From positions 1 to 64,000 of the forward strand of contig JADWOT020000181.1 of the NCBI GenBank assembly GCA_036345935.2: DNA of 64,000 nucleotides. Reading direction: 5' to 3'. This DNA comes from Taenia hydatigena (Eukaryota; Platyhelminthes; Cestoda; Cyclophyllidea; Taeniidae). The notes beneath the pieces are model-generated. The model ran no database searches and was not told the DNA's origin. It worked only from the letters and a program-made list of their open reading frames with translations. Shown piece by piece: positions 34,772 through 48,375 of the stretch; position 1 is the stretch's first letter, and each line of letters begins with the position of its first letter. Both the position numbers and the translations under genes were made by a program.

Positions 34772-35965
34772 CACCTGCATTTCATGTGGAGTTCGAAGGG
34801 ATGGCGTTGTTAAGGGCCACTTACGACAACGATGAAGATGCTATTCACCGATTGCCTCAATCAGGTGTATGCTGCATAATTTGCTTATTTTGGTTCAACG
34901 GCTTGATCACTAAAACAAATGGTAGCTTAGAGCGCTATAATCCTGATTTCAATCCTCTCTTAGATTTATTGTTGTGGTAGCGATAATTTTGCATGTATGA
35001 TGACAATTCTCTGAAAGATGCGCAAAAAGCTCATGAATTCTGCTTCCATTTTCCTAAATGAGCTTGTATGAAAAAACCGCCACAATAGTGACACAGTCCT
35101 TATACGACCACAAGTATGTTTAGGCCAGCCCAAACGTGTTTAAAATAAATGAAAGGAAATACGCCACTTATGGTAGATGACAAAAAGGGTGCTATGAAGC
35201 GATGCGTGCTCTTTTAGAACACAAAGCATCAGTTAACAAGACTGATAGAAAAGGCAACACTCCGCTTCATTATGAAGCTGCTGGAAAGCATTGTCAATAT
35301 GTGATGCTTATTTTGAATAACAACAGTCCCGTAGAAGTGGTAAATGGAAGAAAACGCACTCCGCTGATGTGTGCCGCTATGGCAGGTCATGCTGGGATTG
35401 CTCTTTACCTGCTCGACAGAGGAGCTACACTAACTTCTCAACTAGGTGAATACGAAGCATCCGCCCTGACTCTTGCATGCAAGTCGGTGAGACGGTTCTG
35501 CTGTATGTACAAAATTAGTTGACTTTTAGCTACCCATCGGGGCCGCTGAAGTTATGTGCTTTACATTTCAACGTCGGTTCTTTCTCTTTCCTTCGAGCTT
35601 ATTATTTCTAACGAGGTTTATTTGCTTCCATAGGGAAACTTAGAGACGGTGGAACTGCTCTTAGATCGTGAGCCCAGGAGAGCTGATTTGATTGAAGATT
35701 TGAACAATGTGCTCCATCAGGCTGCATAATCGGGTCACTCAAGGTGGTGCAATGCCTGCTCAACCATGGGGCAGACATCAATCACACCGATACCACCAAC
35801 TCAGCAGTCATTTTTTCAGCAATTGAGTTGGGTGATGTGAACATGTTAAAAATTATTGTATCCGAAAAGCAAACCTTGAGCAGCACGACAAGCAAGGTTA
35901 TACGGTACTCATACAAGCTGCCAGGACCAACTAAATCGATATGGTTACTACTTTGATGGCTGCTG
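34772..35965 (+). pseudogene. Ankyrin-repeat pseudogene, MASK/ANKHD1-like, three exons
   Basis: Exons 34772-34864, 35188-35486 and 35634-35965. Junctions keep phase (1, then 0). Introns are 34865-35187 (GTGTAT...AAAAAG) and 35487-35633 (GTGAGA...TTCCATAG); a donor GTACGT follows at 35966. Ankyrin repeats are clear: EAMRALLEHKASVNKTDRKG then NTPLHYEAAGKH; RTPLMCAAMAGHAGIALYLL DRGA; YEASALTLACKS; VVQCLLNHGADINHTDTTNS. The ESALTLAC-like element is typical of the MASK family (ANKHD1/ANKRD17). Exon 3 is broken: an in-frame TAA after HQAA (about 35727), a one-base loss near 35741, another near 35868, and a second TAA near 35936. The two one-base losses exactly restore the expected exon phase. Intron retention means it arose by DNA duplication. 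Further exons were not identified on either side. Confidence 0.85.
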
Positions 35966-38015
35966 GTACGTGGCTTGGTTCGTGCTTTGGTTTATCTATT
36001 TAACTTTGCAACTCCTAAGGCACATATAGTATTATAAAACAATTAAATAATTTGATCAGTATCGCATCAACGCCATGTGATTTGCATGAATTCGGTTAGC
36101 CACGTGTGGATTTTGTTCGAGCTTATTTAAAATAGGCTTAGTTAATACCCTTTGTTGCATTTGATCAAGAGATATGTAAAAATATTTACAGGGGCAATAT
36201 AAATCACGTAGAAGAACTGCAATCGAGGCGGCTTTGTAGATTGCTTATTGAGTAAAACCTGAGGAGGAGGTCTTCGATATGATTTTAGAACCTTATCCAC
36301 GGAGGGTGATCCGCCATATCCCTTCCATGTTTTACTTCAACTATGTGATTTTATCAAATCTCTCTGCTAGCTTTGTCCCCATTCTCAACATTAAGTGTTT
36401 TTACATAACTTCAACAAAATTTTGCTCACTTTCCAATGGACGGGAGTCGAACGTTATAACTGACCCTTACATGAGTGGTTACCCTCGTTCACCTTTCAAG
36501 TGTAGTCTCACTGAACCATTGTACCATATCGATGCTTCCCCAAAGACGTAATATGCTAAAATACTCAGACGGAATATGATTTGCTGATAGGCAGAAAGCG
36601 CTTAAGGACTACAGAATTGGTCTAAAGACATTTGCTTAGTGTATTCACAAAGAAAAATGCAGGAAATCTGTCGTTTGCAAATCCTGGTATAAATGGTGGA
36701 CGTCTTAATAAGAAGGGAGGCCAAAACATTACTAGGTTTTAATGATTTCTTTTCATTTATAACTGCTAGTTACCATCGTCAATGGATCAGATCAAAATGG
36801 AGCTATTTTGATTGCATTGTATTCGTGTAAGCAATGAGGTGTCAATAGGTTTTATTATCTCCTGTCGATCCGTAATTATTTTGAAGATGCTCAATGTACA
36901 ATTAGCGGCCACACTACAAAAGATAATGAAAGGATGAGCACAAGATGGAGAGCTTTCCACGGTTAGGCTGTATTTTTAAATTACCAAATATTCAACTCTA
37001 TCATTTTGACATAAACTATACGCAACACTGATTTTTAGGAATTTTTTGTGTCAGATTCTCTAACATAACGTGAACCTTGGCATTAGAGTGGTGCATGTTT
37101 CGTTGAACTTGACTCCCAATTTGACCCTGCATGGGTCAAAGTATTGCGTTAAAATTAATTTAGGATGTGCGGAAGTTGATTTGGCAGATGAGGTCAAAGA
37201 AAAGTTGGCTTTTATGTTATTAAATTCCAGTAATGCCGTTTGGACTCTGTAACGCAGCTTTCCATCCCAACACCTCTTACCGAAGTAATGTACTTGTCGC
37301 CACTGGAGGTATTTGAGAGCATAACGCATTCTGAGGCCATTATTGGACCGTCGTAAAAGGAAAGGATGGCTACGATTTCAAAAGTGCTATTTCTACGGTT
37401 CATGGTCTACTCCTATAGCATGCAGGAAGAGATAAGTCAGCAGGACTTGGTTAGTGCCATGGTTTTACATGCTTGCTAATTTTCAGTCCAAAAATGTCCA
37501 GCTTCCTGACTGCACTCAAATAAACGAATCCCCTAGTACGTTACGCTACGAAGATGATTGCCTCACATAACCTGACTTCATTACCCGCAATGTTAACAGG
37601 TTCACTGCGACCTAGATGCCTTACTGTCCGTCAAATGCGTTCGTAGAAATTAGTGTATTGTTCCATCGCAAAAGGTTCCAGCATCTATTTCACTACTTTG
37701 ATCGCAACTGATTTGCTTGCAGCACTTGACTTTAGCCAGTTTTAGACATTAATGACAATTAAATACTAAAAGTATATGCAAAGTCCTTTTGTGAAAATCA
37801 TGGTACAACTATATGCAACGTAGGTAGCATAGGATAAAAATTACTGCAGCTTTCACTAGACAACAAAGTTATCAGGATCTCAACTGCATGTTAGTGGAGA
37901 AAGGGGTCTAGGAGGTAGTCGATGTCGTTGCACCTGGACTCCTGCTGAGGACGCAACCTTTTGAGCTCAATCATGCCGACATAAAACAGCGGTGTGCCTC
38001 CTCATGGAAGGGATG
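35966..38015. other. No confident gene downstream of the ankyrin relic
   Basis: A TTTACAG acceptor at about 36185-36191 may mark another decayed exon of the ankyrin gene, but the following frame soon stops. At 37070-37252 (+) a frame contains VDLADEVKEKLAFMLLNSSN and is overlapped by an open - strand frame. Neither is recognisable. Confidence 0.3.
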
Positions 38016-38194
38016 CTAAACCATTTTCATGTCGTTACATCGAGCAAGGAGGTTTTTCTCGTTAATTATGTCTTTTGCAATTGAGAAACAAGTAACGTAA
38101 ACCTTTCTTAGGAGCGAAGCTACAAACATTTTAGCTATCCTTGTATCAACATCAACACCTCCTAAAGGAGTGATTCGGCTTACCTGGAGGGAAT
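38016..38194 (-). CDS. Possible terminal exon, unrecognised
   Basis: Begins after a good acceptor (TTTGTTTTCAG) and runs 58 codons to TAG, with SRITPLGGVDVDTRIAKMFV and SLLRKVYVTCFSIAKDIINE. A strong donor (CAG followed by GTAAGC) sits only 11 bases into the exon, so the true structure may be different. No family recognised. Confidence 0.25.
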
Positions 38195-41100
38195 CTGAAA
38201 ACAAATTGCAAAAACGCAGCGTAATCTTGTTTTCGGTTATTCGAAGCCCAGATTAATTCACAGTTGTTGCCTTATTTGCACTGCTTTGGAATCAGGTAGC
38301 GTTGTGTCCATTCACGACTCCACAAATTATCAGACAGCTTAATAATGACGAAGACCATTTATCTTTAAATTGCAATCTTCTACTTTAAAACGCAGCCTTG
38401 GTTTTAACCTAGCCGCTTTTTGTTTGTCTTGTGTAGGTTTTTTCCCCTGCAGTTGATTTGGTTATACCGTTCTGCTTTTGTATATATACAATCACCATCT
38501 GCGTCTGAGTGTATGTCAGCATGAACTTGACCGAAACATGAAATCGGGTTTTTAGAAGACTTTTTTACGTTCACTCGCCTAAGTTATGTCATAAAATCAA
38601 CAAGTGACTGAGCGTTATTTGTTTCCAGTTAGCAGTTTTTTGTCAAGAGGGTCTATCTCCTGCAAATGCGTTAAATTTAATTTTTGTCAAGAGGGAGCAT
38701 ATCAAGCGCTGAAGAGGTAGGCACATTCAGCAAAATGAATATGAAAATGGTACAACTGAAGAGGATATTGCCATTGGAGCATTAAATTATTAAATTTTAC
38801 GCAGGTAAGGTTATTAAACAAAACTCCTATAAATAGCCGTAGAAACATAAAATTGGCAAAGAGATTTTAAATTTCTTAAATTATGGAGGCAAATTATGGT
38901 AACGAATAATGAAAAATCACTACAATAGATTGGCTATGTGTTCGCAAACATCTGTGGAGTTACAACCATAGAATTTCTAGCCACCCAGTTTTTAATAGCA
39001 ATATCTGTAGGAGTAGAATAAAGTGAAACATACTATTGTACGGTAGGCTCCTAAGCACAAAGTACTACCAGTATCACGCGTTCGGTGCCGGAAGCTCACC
39101 GTCGATGCACAACATGGCAACAGTTCAACCAAATCCTTCTGTGCGATGGCTGGTAGGAAAAAGGTCCAGTGCTAGTACACGCAGCCTTAAAACACCCTAA
39201 TTCACGACCCAACAGGTGTGAGGAACATCAGATTATACAGACGCATTATGAACTGAGGAGATGCTGTAAAACAGTAGAAGGCAGTACAGTGGATAGAGCA
39301 TCCAAGAGGCCTACAGGCGTTGTCAGGTCCTAATAATTTTAGGCAGGCTTATAGTCTTTCATTGGAAATTAAGTGAATGAATCCTGATTTTGCCCCTAGT
39401 TACATCATTCGCTTAAACGGTGATCACCGCCATCGAGAACAATTTAGGGTAAAATAATTATCACTTCCATTAGGAGAAGGTAGATTACATGAATACTAGC
39501 GAGTTTATAATTTATGAACTCTTAATACTATTCGATAGTAAAACTCCTAAGTGATACTTTGCGAATGAAGTTTTGCACTGGTTTATAACAATCAACTATG
39601 ACTGCTCCAATTCCAGCAGGGGAACTTTGCATACTGACATCGATTAAAGGCTTGGAACTACACGAAAGGAATTGTTGGATTTCGGAGATAAAACGTTGTA
39701 TTTGAAACGTAAAGCAATGTCATCCTGGCAGACAGTACAATCGAAAGTTGGCTAACAGCATTTAGGTGAGTGAAGTGGTAGTTGAGATGTCTACAAACGT
39801 AAAACGATGATTGTTGAGCAAAATGGGGCTTATCATAAGATTGCCTATAGTAATTGAGTAGTTAAAGAACTTGAATGCTGGTGAAGACAGATAACTGAAA
39901 CGAAAGAATGCAAAACAAATAATCGTTTGGATAGTCCTCAATCAGAGAAGGACTAGTGAATCGAATGATTTGATGACATCTGAAATCTTCTGTCCATTAG
40001 CCAAGCATTATATGACCCATACAGTGTCTTGCTGTTGGGCATAAATATAAAGCCAACCGAGTGGCATAGCAGAGGATGGGGAGTATAGATACATTCCAGA
40101 GTTTGTAATAAACAATTTGGGCAAATAGAGATTCAATGCTGACGACACGCTATTATCCACACTAAAACAATGCATAACAGTCACGGTTTCTCTAGCTTAT
40201 TATGCATATACTTAAGCACGAATGCTGCCAATTTTTCGAGTAAGTTTTATAAGTGTATAAAAATCAACCACAGTTAAACAAATAAAGGTATAGCTAAAAG
40301 CAGAATTAATGAGGCTCTTTAAATGCATGCTTTGATTGGTGGTGCGAATGATTTACAGAGGACACTTTGAGTGTTAATGCATCTGGCAGCCGACTCTTAG
40401 CTGGCTACAAGAGATCGCCTCATTTTTGCTCACTTCACACATCTAATGTCGGTTTTGTGCATGATCTTGGCCCTATTAGCTTTAGCACGCAAGATTAGAC
40501 CACGGAATTGAGAATCGCGTGCTAAATTTTTATCACACGACTGTGCTATCAACCTACCCACTAACTCGTTTAAGTTGGGGTCATCAAACGCGAGTAGTTA
40601 ACGCCCAGACTCCATTGTTGAATGGAAGAGACCATTTAAAAGGCGTAAATTCTGTCCCTCTTTCCTACAGCAGTGAATGGATGGAGTGTGGATTTTATGA
40701 GTTATGGGCTAGGCCGCACTGCGGGCAGCAAAGTAGAAACTGAGAACATTGTCTTTAATTTCATACTTTTGGTGGTAAATGAGGGAGGTAGGAAAGAATG
40801 GAACTAAAACTTAGTAGTTCAAGACAAAATTAGGGGTTGGTCGCAAGTCCTGAGGCTTGACGCAACATTATGCCTTGTCGAAATAAGACGGATAACATTG
40901 CTAAAGCTATGAATCTTGTCCTTGACCTCTGTCTCTAAGTCATTTAATGATGTCATTCATGAAAATGGATGGGCGGTAACACAACTGGAGCCCACTAAAA
41001 GCGACTTGGCGTAGATTACTTGGAAGAAGGTGCCGGGGGGGGACCAAAGCTGAGTTCAAAGCAGATGGAAGTATGATAAATTTGAGGAACTAGGAAAAGC

Positions 41101-42310
41101 AAATGAAGAAATGCACACATTGGATCTAACTTTTCTGACGAGTTTTTTCTTTGAGGCGATTTATTGCACTTCGGCGCAATTACTCGAAGTTTTGCAAGTG
41201 GTTTGAATTATAATGTTGAAATGCTAACATTTCTGCAAAGACTTGGAATTTCACTATAAAATAGATGTCTATTTCTTGAAATTAGGCATTTAAACCTAAT
41301 AGTTATTAAACTAGCATTCTTGCAATCTTCATTGTTGCCTGCCACATGCGGTTTTGTAAAGATTACGTAAGAGAAATCGAAGAATCTTTTGAGATTCTAT
41401 TGCCTTCTTGATTACCTTGGACTCTCAATTTTAAACTAATGCATAAATGACCAGGTTTATGCTAAAAATTGCGTGTCAGTGCGCATAATGTAGAGTTAGT
41501 AGACCATGTGCGACGTGGATGCTATTTTATGGACAGATAGACCCGCCTTAACTAATCGAAAAAGGCCTAAACACAGACGAGCGCATAATCTGTGAACTCA
41601 CGTCGACGTAATTTTGTGCTTTAGCAGTAAAATAATTAACTTTACTTTGAGTGCCTCAACATATTTTGCCTAAGTCGCTTTTTTGGCTACCACGCATCAG
41701 GCTTTGCCTGCTCGTTGGAAGTGAGGGAGGCGTCGCAGTTTATTTAAGCGAAGGGATAGAGAGGAAGGATCTTGCAGGCGATTCTGCATTGAACTAGATA
41801 GTGAATGCAAGCTAGTTGCCACTAGCCGTGGAGTGCTTGCTAACTGTGAAATATTACGTCACATATTTGTAAAAATGTCTTTATCGCGACTTCTATCTTG
41901 GCAGTTTTGGCAGTGTTGACACTACCACCTTGTCATAAAATGCGGTATTGTTGCCCTCTTCACTGTCCGACAGCAATGCTTCATTTAGTTTCTGTAATAA
42001 TTGAAGTAGAAATGTGCGCATATTCGCCTTATAAAAAAACACCACAAAAATGAGTTGTAATCTAAACGGGCCTGAGAGTGGTAATTAAATGCGAAAAATC
42101 TTCATTTGTTTGTCACCGAAAAATATTTGGGATGTTGTTGACTATGGCACCTCTACCACTCCATGTGTCACCTAAACTCGCCTTCAGTATCTTTGCCTTG
42201 GTGCCGCCACGTTTCGAGGTAAAACTCTACTGCTACCTAATCGGGGCTTAGAAGTTGCATGGTAAAATTGGCATTCCATTTGTTTTTTGCTAAAATATGT
42301 TTGCCGTTAG
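38195..42310. other. No recognisable gene
   Basis: Very low ORF density. A sequence at about 39290-39360 containing CAGTGGATAGAGCAT resembles a tRNA A-box region, but no B box follows. One frame at 40519-40743 (+, 74 codons) has no domain. Confidence 0.35.
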
Positions 42311-42451
42311 GTAAAGATCCTCAAAGGCGAAGGAGAAGGGCGTTATCTATCTGACACTGGTGGTGAATTAATCAAAAAGACATTTGCAAGCAACATGTTG
42401 GCAGCAATTCAAAAAGATGAATCAGGCAAACGAATTTATGCTGGTCCTTAG
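42311..42451 (+). CDS. Possible terminal exon, unrecognised
   Basis: Follows TTGCCGTTAG and reads 46 codons to TAG, including VKILKGEGEGRYLSDTGGEL and FASNMLAAIQKDESGKRIY. The charged, balanced composition looks like real protein. The same frame stays open for a further 85 codons or so after the TAG, which could mean the stop is recent. No family recognised. Confidence 0.28.
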   Translation, partial: VKILKGEGEGRYLSDTGGELIKKTFASNMLAAIQKDESGKRIYAGP

Positions 42452-42840
42452 TCTGGCGTTCGCAAGGGTTTTTTAGGTTATTACTTACTAAATTACCCAG
42501 TCGACCAAATTAAAAGCAAAGGGGAAAAAAACATCGCTGCTTTTGAAAGCGCGATAGCCTTAGTCATATCTGTTGTCTCTTGGATAATAAAAAGTTTACT
42601 TCTGATTGTGCTCTATTCTTGCGCAAATCACGTCCCACCGCTCCCATTTCATTGTACTAGACCAGATAATGCAGACTTTTCATTCACTGCCTCGTTGAGA
42701 TGATAATCGATGGAGAAATTATAGGCCACCAAGTTTCTTAAGAAATTTAGGGAGACATTTCTGTCCGTTGAAAGTGACTGCAATAACTATCGCCTGATTT
42801 GACGCAAAAGACCCCAAGGTGACTAGCGAATCTTCCCTAT

Positions 42841-42981
42841 GGAAGTGCAAAAACCAACTGGATGGATTATGCAGTTATAATCGTAATACGTGTAACATGT
42901 CTTTGGAAGTCTGATTCGACTGGTAAGGTAGCCCATACTTATTAGTACAACAACATCCCTTTAGGCACGGGTACAATCGAT
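42841..42981 (+). repeat. Dispersed repeat D, copy 2
   Basis: Same-orientation copy of 14568-14712. Confidence 0.65.
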
Positions 42982-44727
42982 TGGCAAATACAGCCTTTGG
43001 TGCTTCAAAATCAAAGCATACGTTCCACATTCGGCATCGTGTGAGGTGGAAGCTGGGGAAGGGGCTTAAACATATGATTCTATGGAGTCGCTCGGGCTCA
43101 AATGCGGTTGGAAAGCGTTGATTGGAATCCGACTGCTTCCATATACATAAAGAAGCTTCGGAACCATTTCAGATGGTACTCGGTGGAGGTCGTAAGAAAA
43201 GTAACTGGCAGAGTCGGCTGTGCATCGCAATCAACTATAAATGTGCGGCCATCTATTGGTAGGGATTTGGCGTTAAAGCAGCATCAGTAATTTTATGTTG
43301 TGAGCCATTTCGTATCAGCCATTATCAGAATGAGCCAGCATTGACTTGATGTGTGTCGAAGATGTAGGGCTTAAGTAATTGGTGTCAGGAGGACGTTAAC
43401 ACATTGTTGCAAAATCACTTAGTCATCACGATTACCCGATTTACCATTGCCTACCCATTGCAATTGCAATGATTTAAAATAGGACCTTAAAAGCCATTTT
43501 GTGCAGCGAGAACCCACCACAGCAATGGCATCTATGCCGTTGTCTGTTTACTGCTAACTGGCAATCAAATGGTCTGACGTAACCGTTTTTCAAATGGCTG
43601 TAGGCAGATAGAGTTGTTTAATATGCACCGATTAAATAATTGAGGAGTGGGTGAAATATTGCCGTGTGCAATAATTGTATGCAGCTTCCAGGAGCCAAAT
43701 CGTTCCGATGGGTTTATTTTGAATCGCCTGCTATTGATTGTAAAATGCGAAAAATTCTAGATTGTGCGACACAAAAATTGAGCATAACTGAGAGTTGACG
43801 GATTGAGGAAAATGGTTGAGCTGCGCGGACTAGGTCTGTCCATGTCACTCATGTTCCAAGTCGTTATGTCCTTTTACGTGCCACTCTTAAAATTTAATTA
43901 CTCATTCCATGTAGCTATATTGGACAGTATATCTTCTCAGAGGCGCTATCATTGGTAATAAGTACACAACAAAGGCAAGGAACTGTGTAATTCATGGCAG
44001 CTTTCCACAAAACATGGTGCAAAAAGAATAAATCTCCTCATGCATGGCGATATCAGCAATTGAGTACCACCAGAAATTGCATGCTTTTCTACAAGCATGC
44101 TGTGCATCGATCACACGGCGATAACTAATCGTGTGGCTTGAGTGTGGGCATCCGATGCAAGAAGAATGAATAGACTGGAAAGCGTTTTAATACATGCGCC
44201 TCTGGAAAGCTTACGCAGTCATAGATGATCCAACTACCCCAGCAGCATGTTGGCTGAAGGAGGTGAATGACAAGCAAGCAGTTGCTTCAATTGTTCTCCG
44301 ATAATGCCCTTGGTCACGAGGTTATATCAAGCAAAAGGTATGGAGTATCCTAATCGTTTCTTGCTTTGTGCATATCAGAGCTCACTTCGAAAAACATCTT
44401 TAATCTTGGGCGGTGCATTGTTCCGATTTCATTTCGATTTGTGTCATTTTACGCCGCCTCATCATTTTCATCTTCAAGCGCAAACAACAAGGCTTGATCA
44501 CCACATACACATGCACGTCTAGGACGTGGCTACTCTGACTCATCTACGGGTAAGGCAATTTTATTTACCTTACACATACTTCGTCAGAGTGTGCCATTGA
44601 CCTGGTTTCAGCACCCCATTTATAGTTGTGAGCCAAAATGTAGAGGTTAATTTCCATAAACGCTAGAATTCGATGCATTGTGAGACATTTGTGACGACGG
44701 CAAACCAACTCGCCTCTAGCAAGCATA
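42982..44727. other. No recognisable gene
   Basis: Short frames only (43102-43290 +, 44304-44522 +), without motifs or splice context. No structure seen. Confidence 0.35.
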
Positions 44728-44910
44728 CATCCTGACCTCATTAAGTCGACGCCATTACTAAATGCTGTAGATAGAGAAGGATGACCGGAATCACAATCAG
44801 GAGGAGCCTACTTCATCTTTGTTTTTAGACCTTCTCTACAAGACCAACAAAGTTCGTTTCCCATTGGGCGTCGTGTCATATACTAGTGACTAAACTTCGA
44901 GGGGCTTGAG
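44728..44910 (+). repeat. Dispersed repeat B, copy 2
   Basis: Same-orientation copy of 7366-7547. Confidence 0.8.
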
Positions 44911-47900
44911 TCCCTTTTCAGAAATCAGCTTCAGATTTTGGAACAATAACTACCCTACAAAGTGAAATTCAAGGGTGATGTGTTTAATTAGGCTAAAGAA
45001 TCCATCATGATGACCAAAACTAACTATTAGTCTGGACAGCTGCGGCATGGATACACATTTGCGTTGGTGGTGTCCCGCTAAAAATAACCGATGAACTCTT
45101 CTGATGATGAAGTAAAGCCGGCGATAATATTATCGTAAAAAATGTGTTGTAAATTGTCTTATTAACTTCGGCACAAAGACAACCTGGTAGTAGTTTATAA
45201 GGTATCAACGACTCCGGTGTGGCTGACCTCATGATACCGTGGACCAAAGGTATGATCCGCGTTTGATGCCTTAAGATAAACCGCAACCCACTTTGTCAAA
45301 TCGGCCTTTCTCTGCTCAAACTAAGCCCATTTGGCTTGCAGAGGAACTCTGTAAGCAGAAAACATATGCTAAAAGCAAGATGGGAAAATAAAGCACTCCA
45401 TTTTAAATTGCGCATATCGTTGCAGTCGGTGATATATGATAAGCCTTCTTTTCGATTCTACTTTAAGCAGTTTTTCGTGACTCTACTAAAACTGCTAATT
45501 CAAAAACAGAAGTTTGGGCCTAGAAAATAAATAAGTTAAAAAATCTACATCAGACTGGATAACCGTTGATTATGCTCTAGCGCTTATAGCAATCTAAGCA
45601 TTTTCATGCACAACGCATAGGGGTGATTTTGTTGTACGCCTGGCTCCTATTTCCGAACTGCCCATAGTATCCTAATGGAAGGAATATGAGAGACATGAAA
45701 ATAAAAGCCTACGGTGCGATTTATGGAACCCTACAACTGTCCGACTAAGTATTTGTAAGCAGGGTATATCTCATTTGACAGACCAGTGCTAAAGTGCTAC
45801 TAATTTGGCTGAATTTTCTTTTCTGTAGTGATTTAGAATGCCTCAAAGGAAGGCAGTCCACCGATTAAAGAAATATTTATTTTTAAAAATTTCAGGAAAA
45901 ATACAATAAGCTTGGTTTAGTCTCAATGATATTAGAAACATTTGACTGGAATGTAAAATGTAAAGCAGATCTCAGAAGTAGAGGTCAAAATATGCCTTTT
46001 ACTTCTGCAGGCACCCAGAGGATGCTGACCTAGCGCAACACAGAGTGCAATTTGCGTGCATCGTAATACACCTGTTCAGGCTTTTAGCTTCCTTATTTAG
46101 CACAGAAGACAACAGTTTTAGTGTCTCGACATACATAAAATACTGAGAAGCGCGCATTCTGGATCTTCGGTTGGCTGCCTTAAGCATTTGGGTGCTGGTA
46201 AACAGGTTTAGAGATGAGGATGATTTTCTACAAATGAATCGCTTTATTCTTCGTTTCGCAAGACACTCAAGATAATTGATTATTTTACTTTCGACTATTG
46301 GTTGAGCAAATAAGACCCTACCCTGTAATAATTTGAAAGTTAACGATGGCTTAGGCATAGCTGAATTCGTGTTGCTCTGTCCTCATGCACGAACCGGGGA
46401 CACATCACGCGCATAAGGTCAAAAATAAGGCCCGTCTTTCTCTAGCTCTATGACTTCTCTCCATCTGGGCCGAACTCATCGGCTTAGCTAAAGGCTCATA
46501 TGGTTATATAAGTTTGCATTATAACTCGTAGTAAAAAGTGGCATAGAAAAGAGAGGGATCATGGTTTTCATAATGTAATTGGCTTTGCTCAAGAAGGCAT
46601 GATAAGCCTTGCAGTGGCATCTGATTTAATTCATTGATTAACAACTTGGTAGATGTTAGCCATTCCTAGTGGCCAGTAATTAACTCTTTCTCTCGTTAGG
46701 AGCGCCGTTCTTGTAACAGCTTCATCTTATCTAATCGGTAGGCAGGTATAACCCGTTCCGTAGCTACTTTTGAAGTTGTTAACTTTAGTACCTGCAGTTT
46801 CTTATCTCTCCTCTCCTAGGAACTGGTTTCGCCCCTTTGATTCTTAGCCTTAGCTTCACTGCGCGGTGAATGATGGTAGGAATAATAAAGGGGTCCCTCA
46901 TGCCGGTCTCACTGTCACTCATTTCTTTGCCTTGGTCATGGCACGGGGAATGTCGACCTGTATGATTCCCTTGGGTCGTTTTACGGCAAGCCCTTAAATT
47001 CAAACAGACGTTTTGAGGAGCAACTGCAGTGCTTGATTTGGGTCTAGGAGGTTCTCACACCAGTTAAACAGATGGTGCACAGTTGGGATATAAGTAAATG
47101 CTTTAACATCTGGCTCTTCTTATGGTTCTATGCTTTGACTTCTGTGTACGCATGCCATCGTCCATTGTGAATATTTTTCTCTTAATGACCTCCTTTTAGC
47201 TTGTTGGGCATGATGCACTCTTATTTAATTAACAGTGACAGGTAAATATTCTTCCACTCCCTGCGCAACAGCTGCAACCAGCTCTTATTTGCACATTCCA
47301 AAGCCTAAAATATAAGAAAGCGACTCTAAAAGATGAGGAAATTTCGTAAAGAAACTCCCATGCCACTGCGGCAATGGCAGTAGAATACAGACACTCCAAT
47401 GAAAAAGCTGCTTCGTGAGGAAGCTCATGCTGCACTACTGTTCGTAATTTTGATTGTTAAGCTCCAAAACGGCATTAAATGCCTGTACTTATCAATTCTC
47501 TAAGGTTGTGATGGAAAATGACGTACATTTTACTATTGGGCCATTTTTCTTCACAGTTTTATGTTATGATTCTATAAGGACAAGTGTCAACCCATTTTAA
47601 TGCGGAGGCGGAGGCTTTGTGCTTACTTCTACATAAATTTTAGGCATTTGCAGAAAGGTCACTGGAGATAGGTGAGCGAATGCCTAATGGGACCAAAAGC
47701 GATTGTCAAAACCACAGGGGAAACTTGATCATCTTTGTCTATGCCAGTGCTTCTAGCATTTAACCACAAAATAAATTATTTTAGGCTTAAAATATTCCAG
47801 TTAGTCTTTTAACCATGCAAGAAAACACAGTGGAAGATTGTTTAAAAGGGTCTCAAACTGTCCTGGTCATTTTCATCTGGTCGAAAATGGAGCAAGGGTA

Positions 47901-47960
47901 TAATGGTTATAACATTTGGTTCGTGCCGACGAAGATAGCAAATGGTAAGCTGGTTCTGAA
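44911..47960. other. Mostly empty; one 119-codon ORF at 45999-46358 (-)
   Basis: The - strand frame 46358-45999 begins MPKPSLTFKLLQGRVLFAQP and contains LKLLSSVLNKEAKSLNRC. It is long for this AT-rich window, but it matches no family I know and may be chance. Nothing else seen up to the left arm of the inverted repeat. Confidence 0.25.
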
Positions 47961-48185
47961 GAGCGAAATTGCTTCACTAAATCACTCGTGGGTGCTGGCT
48001 AAAAATTTTACGAAGAAGGACGACCTCACGACAGGTTTTAACAAGTTTAGTTAACGAGAATTTGTTAGCCAAGATGACAGCACACCATTCCAAAGCTAAA
48101 TGCTTGAAATACCCCATTCAACAAGGTATTTACGTTCATTCAATGAGTATATCCCCTTGGAAATCATGGACTAATTGCAACTCAC

Positions 48186-48375
48186 CTTAGTGATGGTGGT
48201 GGTGATGAGATTGTTCCAGTTGTATTGATCACCTAAAAGAGCGTCTGGAACGTCTGCTTGATTGCTCTTCTTAGACAAGAACCAACTAGTGAACATAAAT
48301 CGCCTGACAAAACAGTTGTCATCGAGTTCCAACTTGAGAAAAGCACACTCTGTCCTTTGCTCTGAGTTCAATAAA
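48186..48375 (-). CDS. Exon of unrecognised duplicated gene, left copy
   Basis: A 190-base exon with strong splice signals: TTTACTTGCAG before it and AAG followed by GTGAGT after it. It reads LLNSEQRTECAFLKLELDDN then CFVRRFMFTSWFLSKKSNQA and DVPDALLGDQYNWNNLITTT, starting with one base of a split codon and ending on a codon boundary. The right-arm copy keeps the frame for most of its length, with mostly conservative changes, which supports past coding. No domain recognised. It lies 520 bases downstream of the other conserved exon (49186-48896), whose phase does not join directly, so an intermediate exon is likely. Confidence 0.5.
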
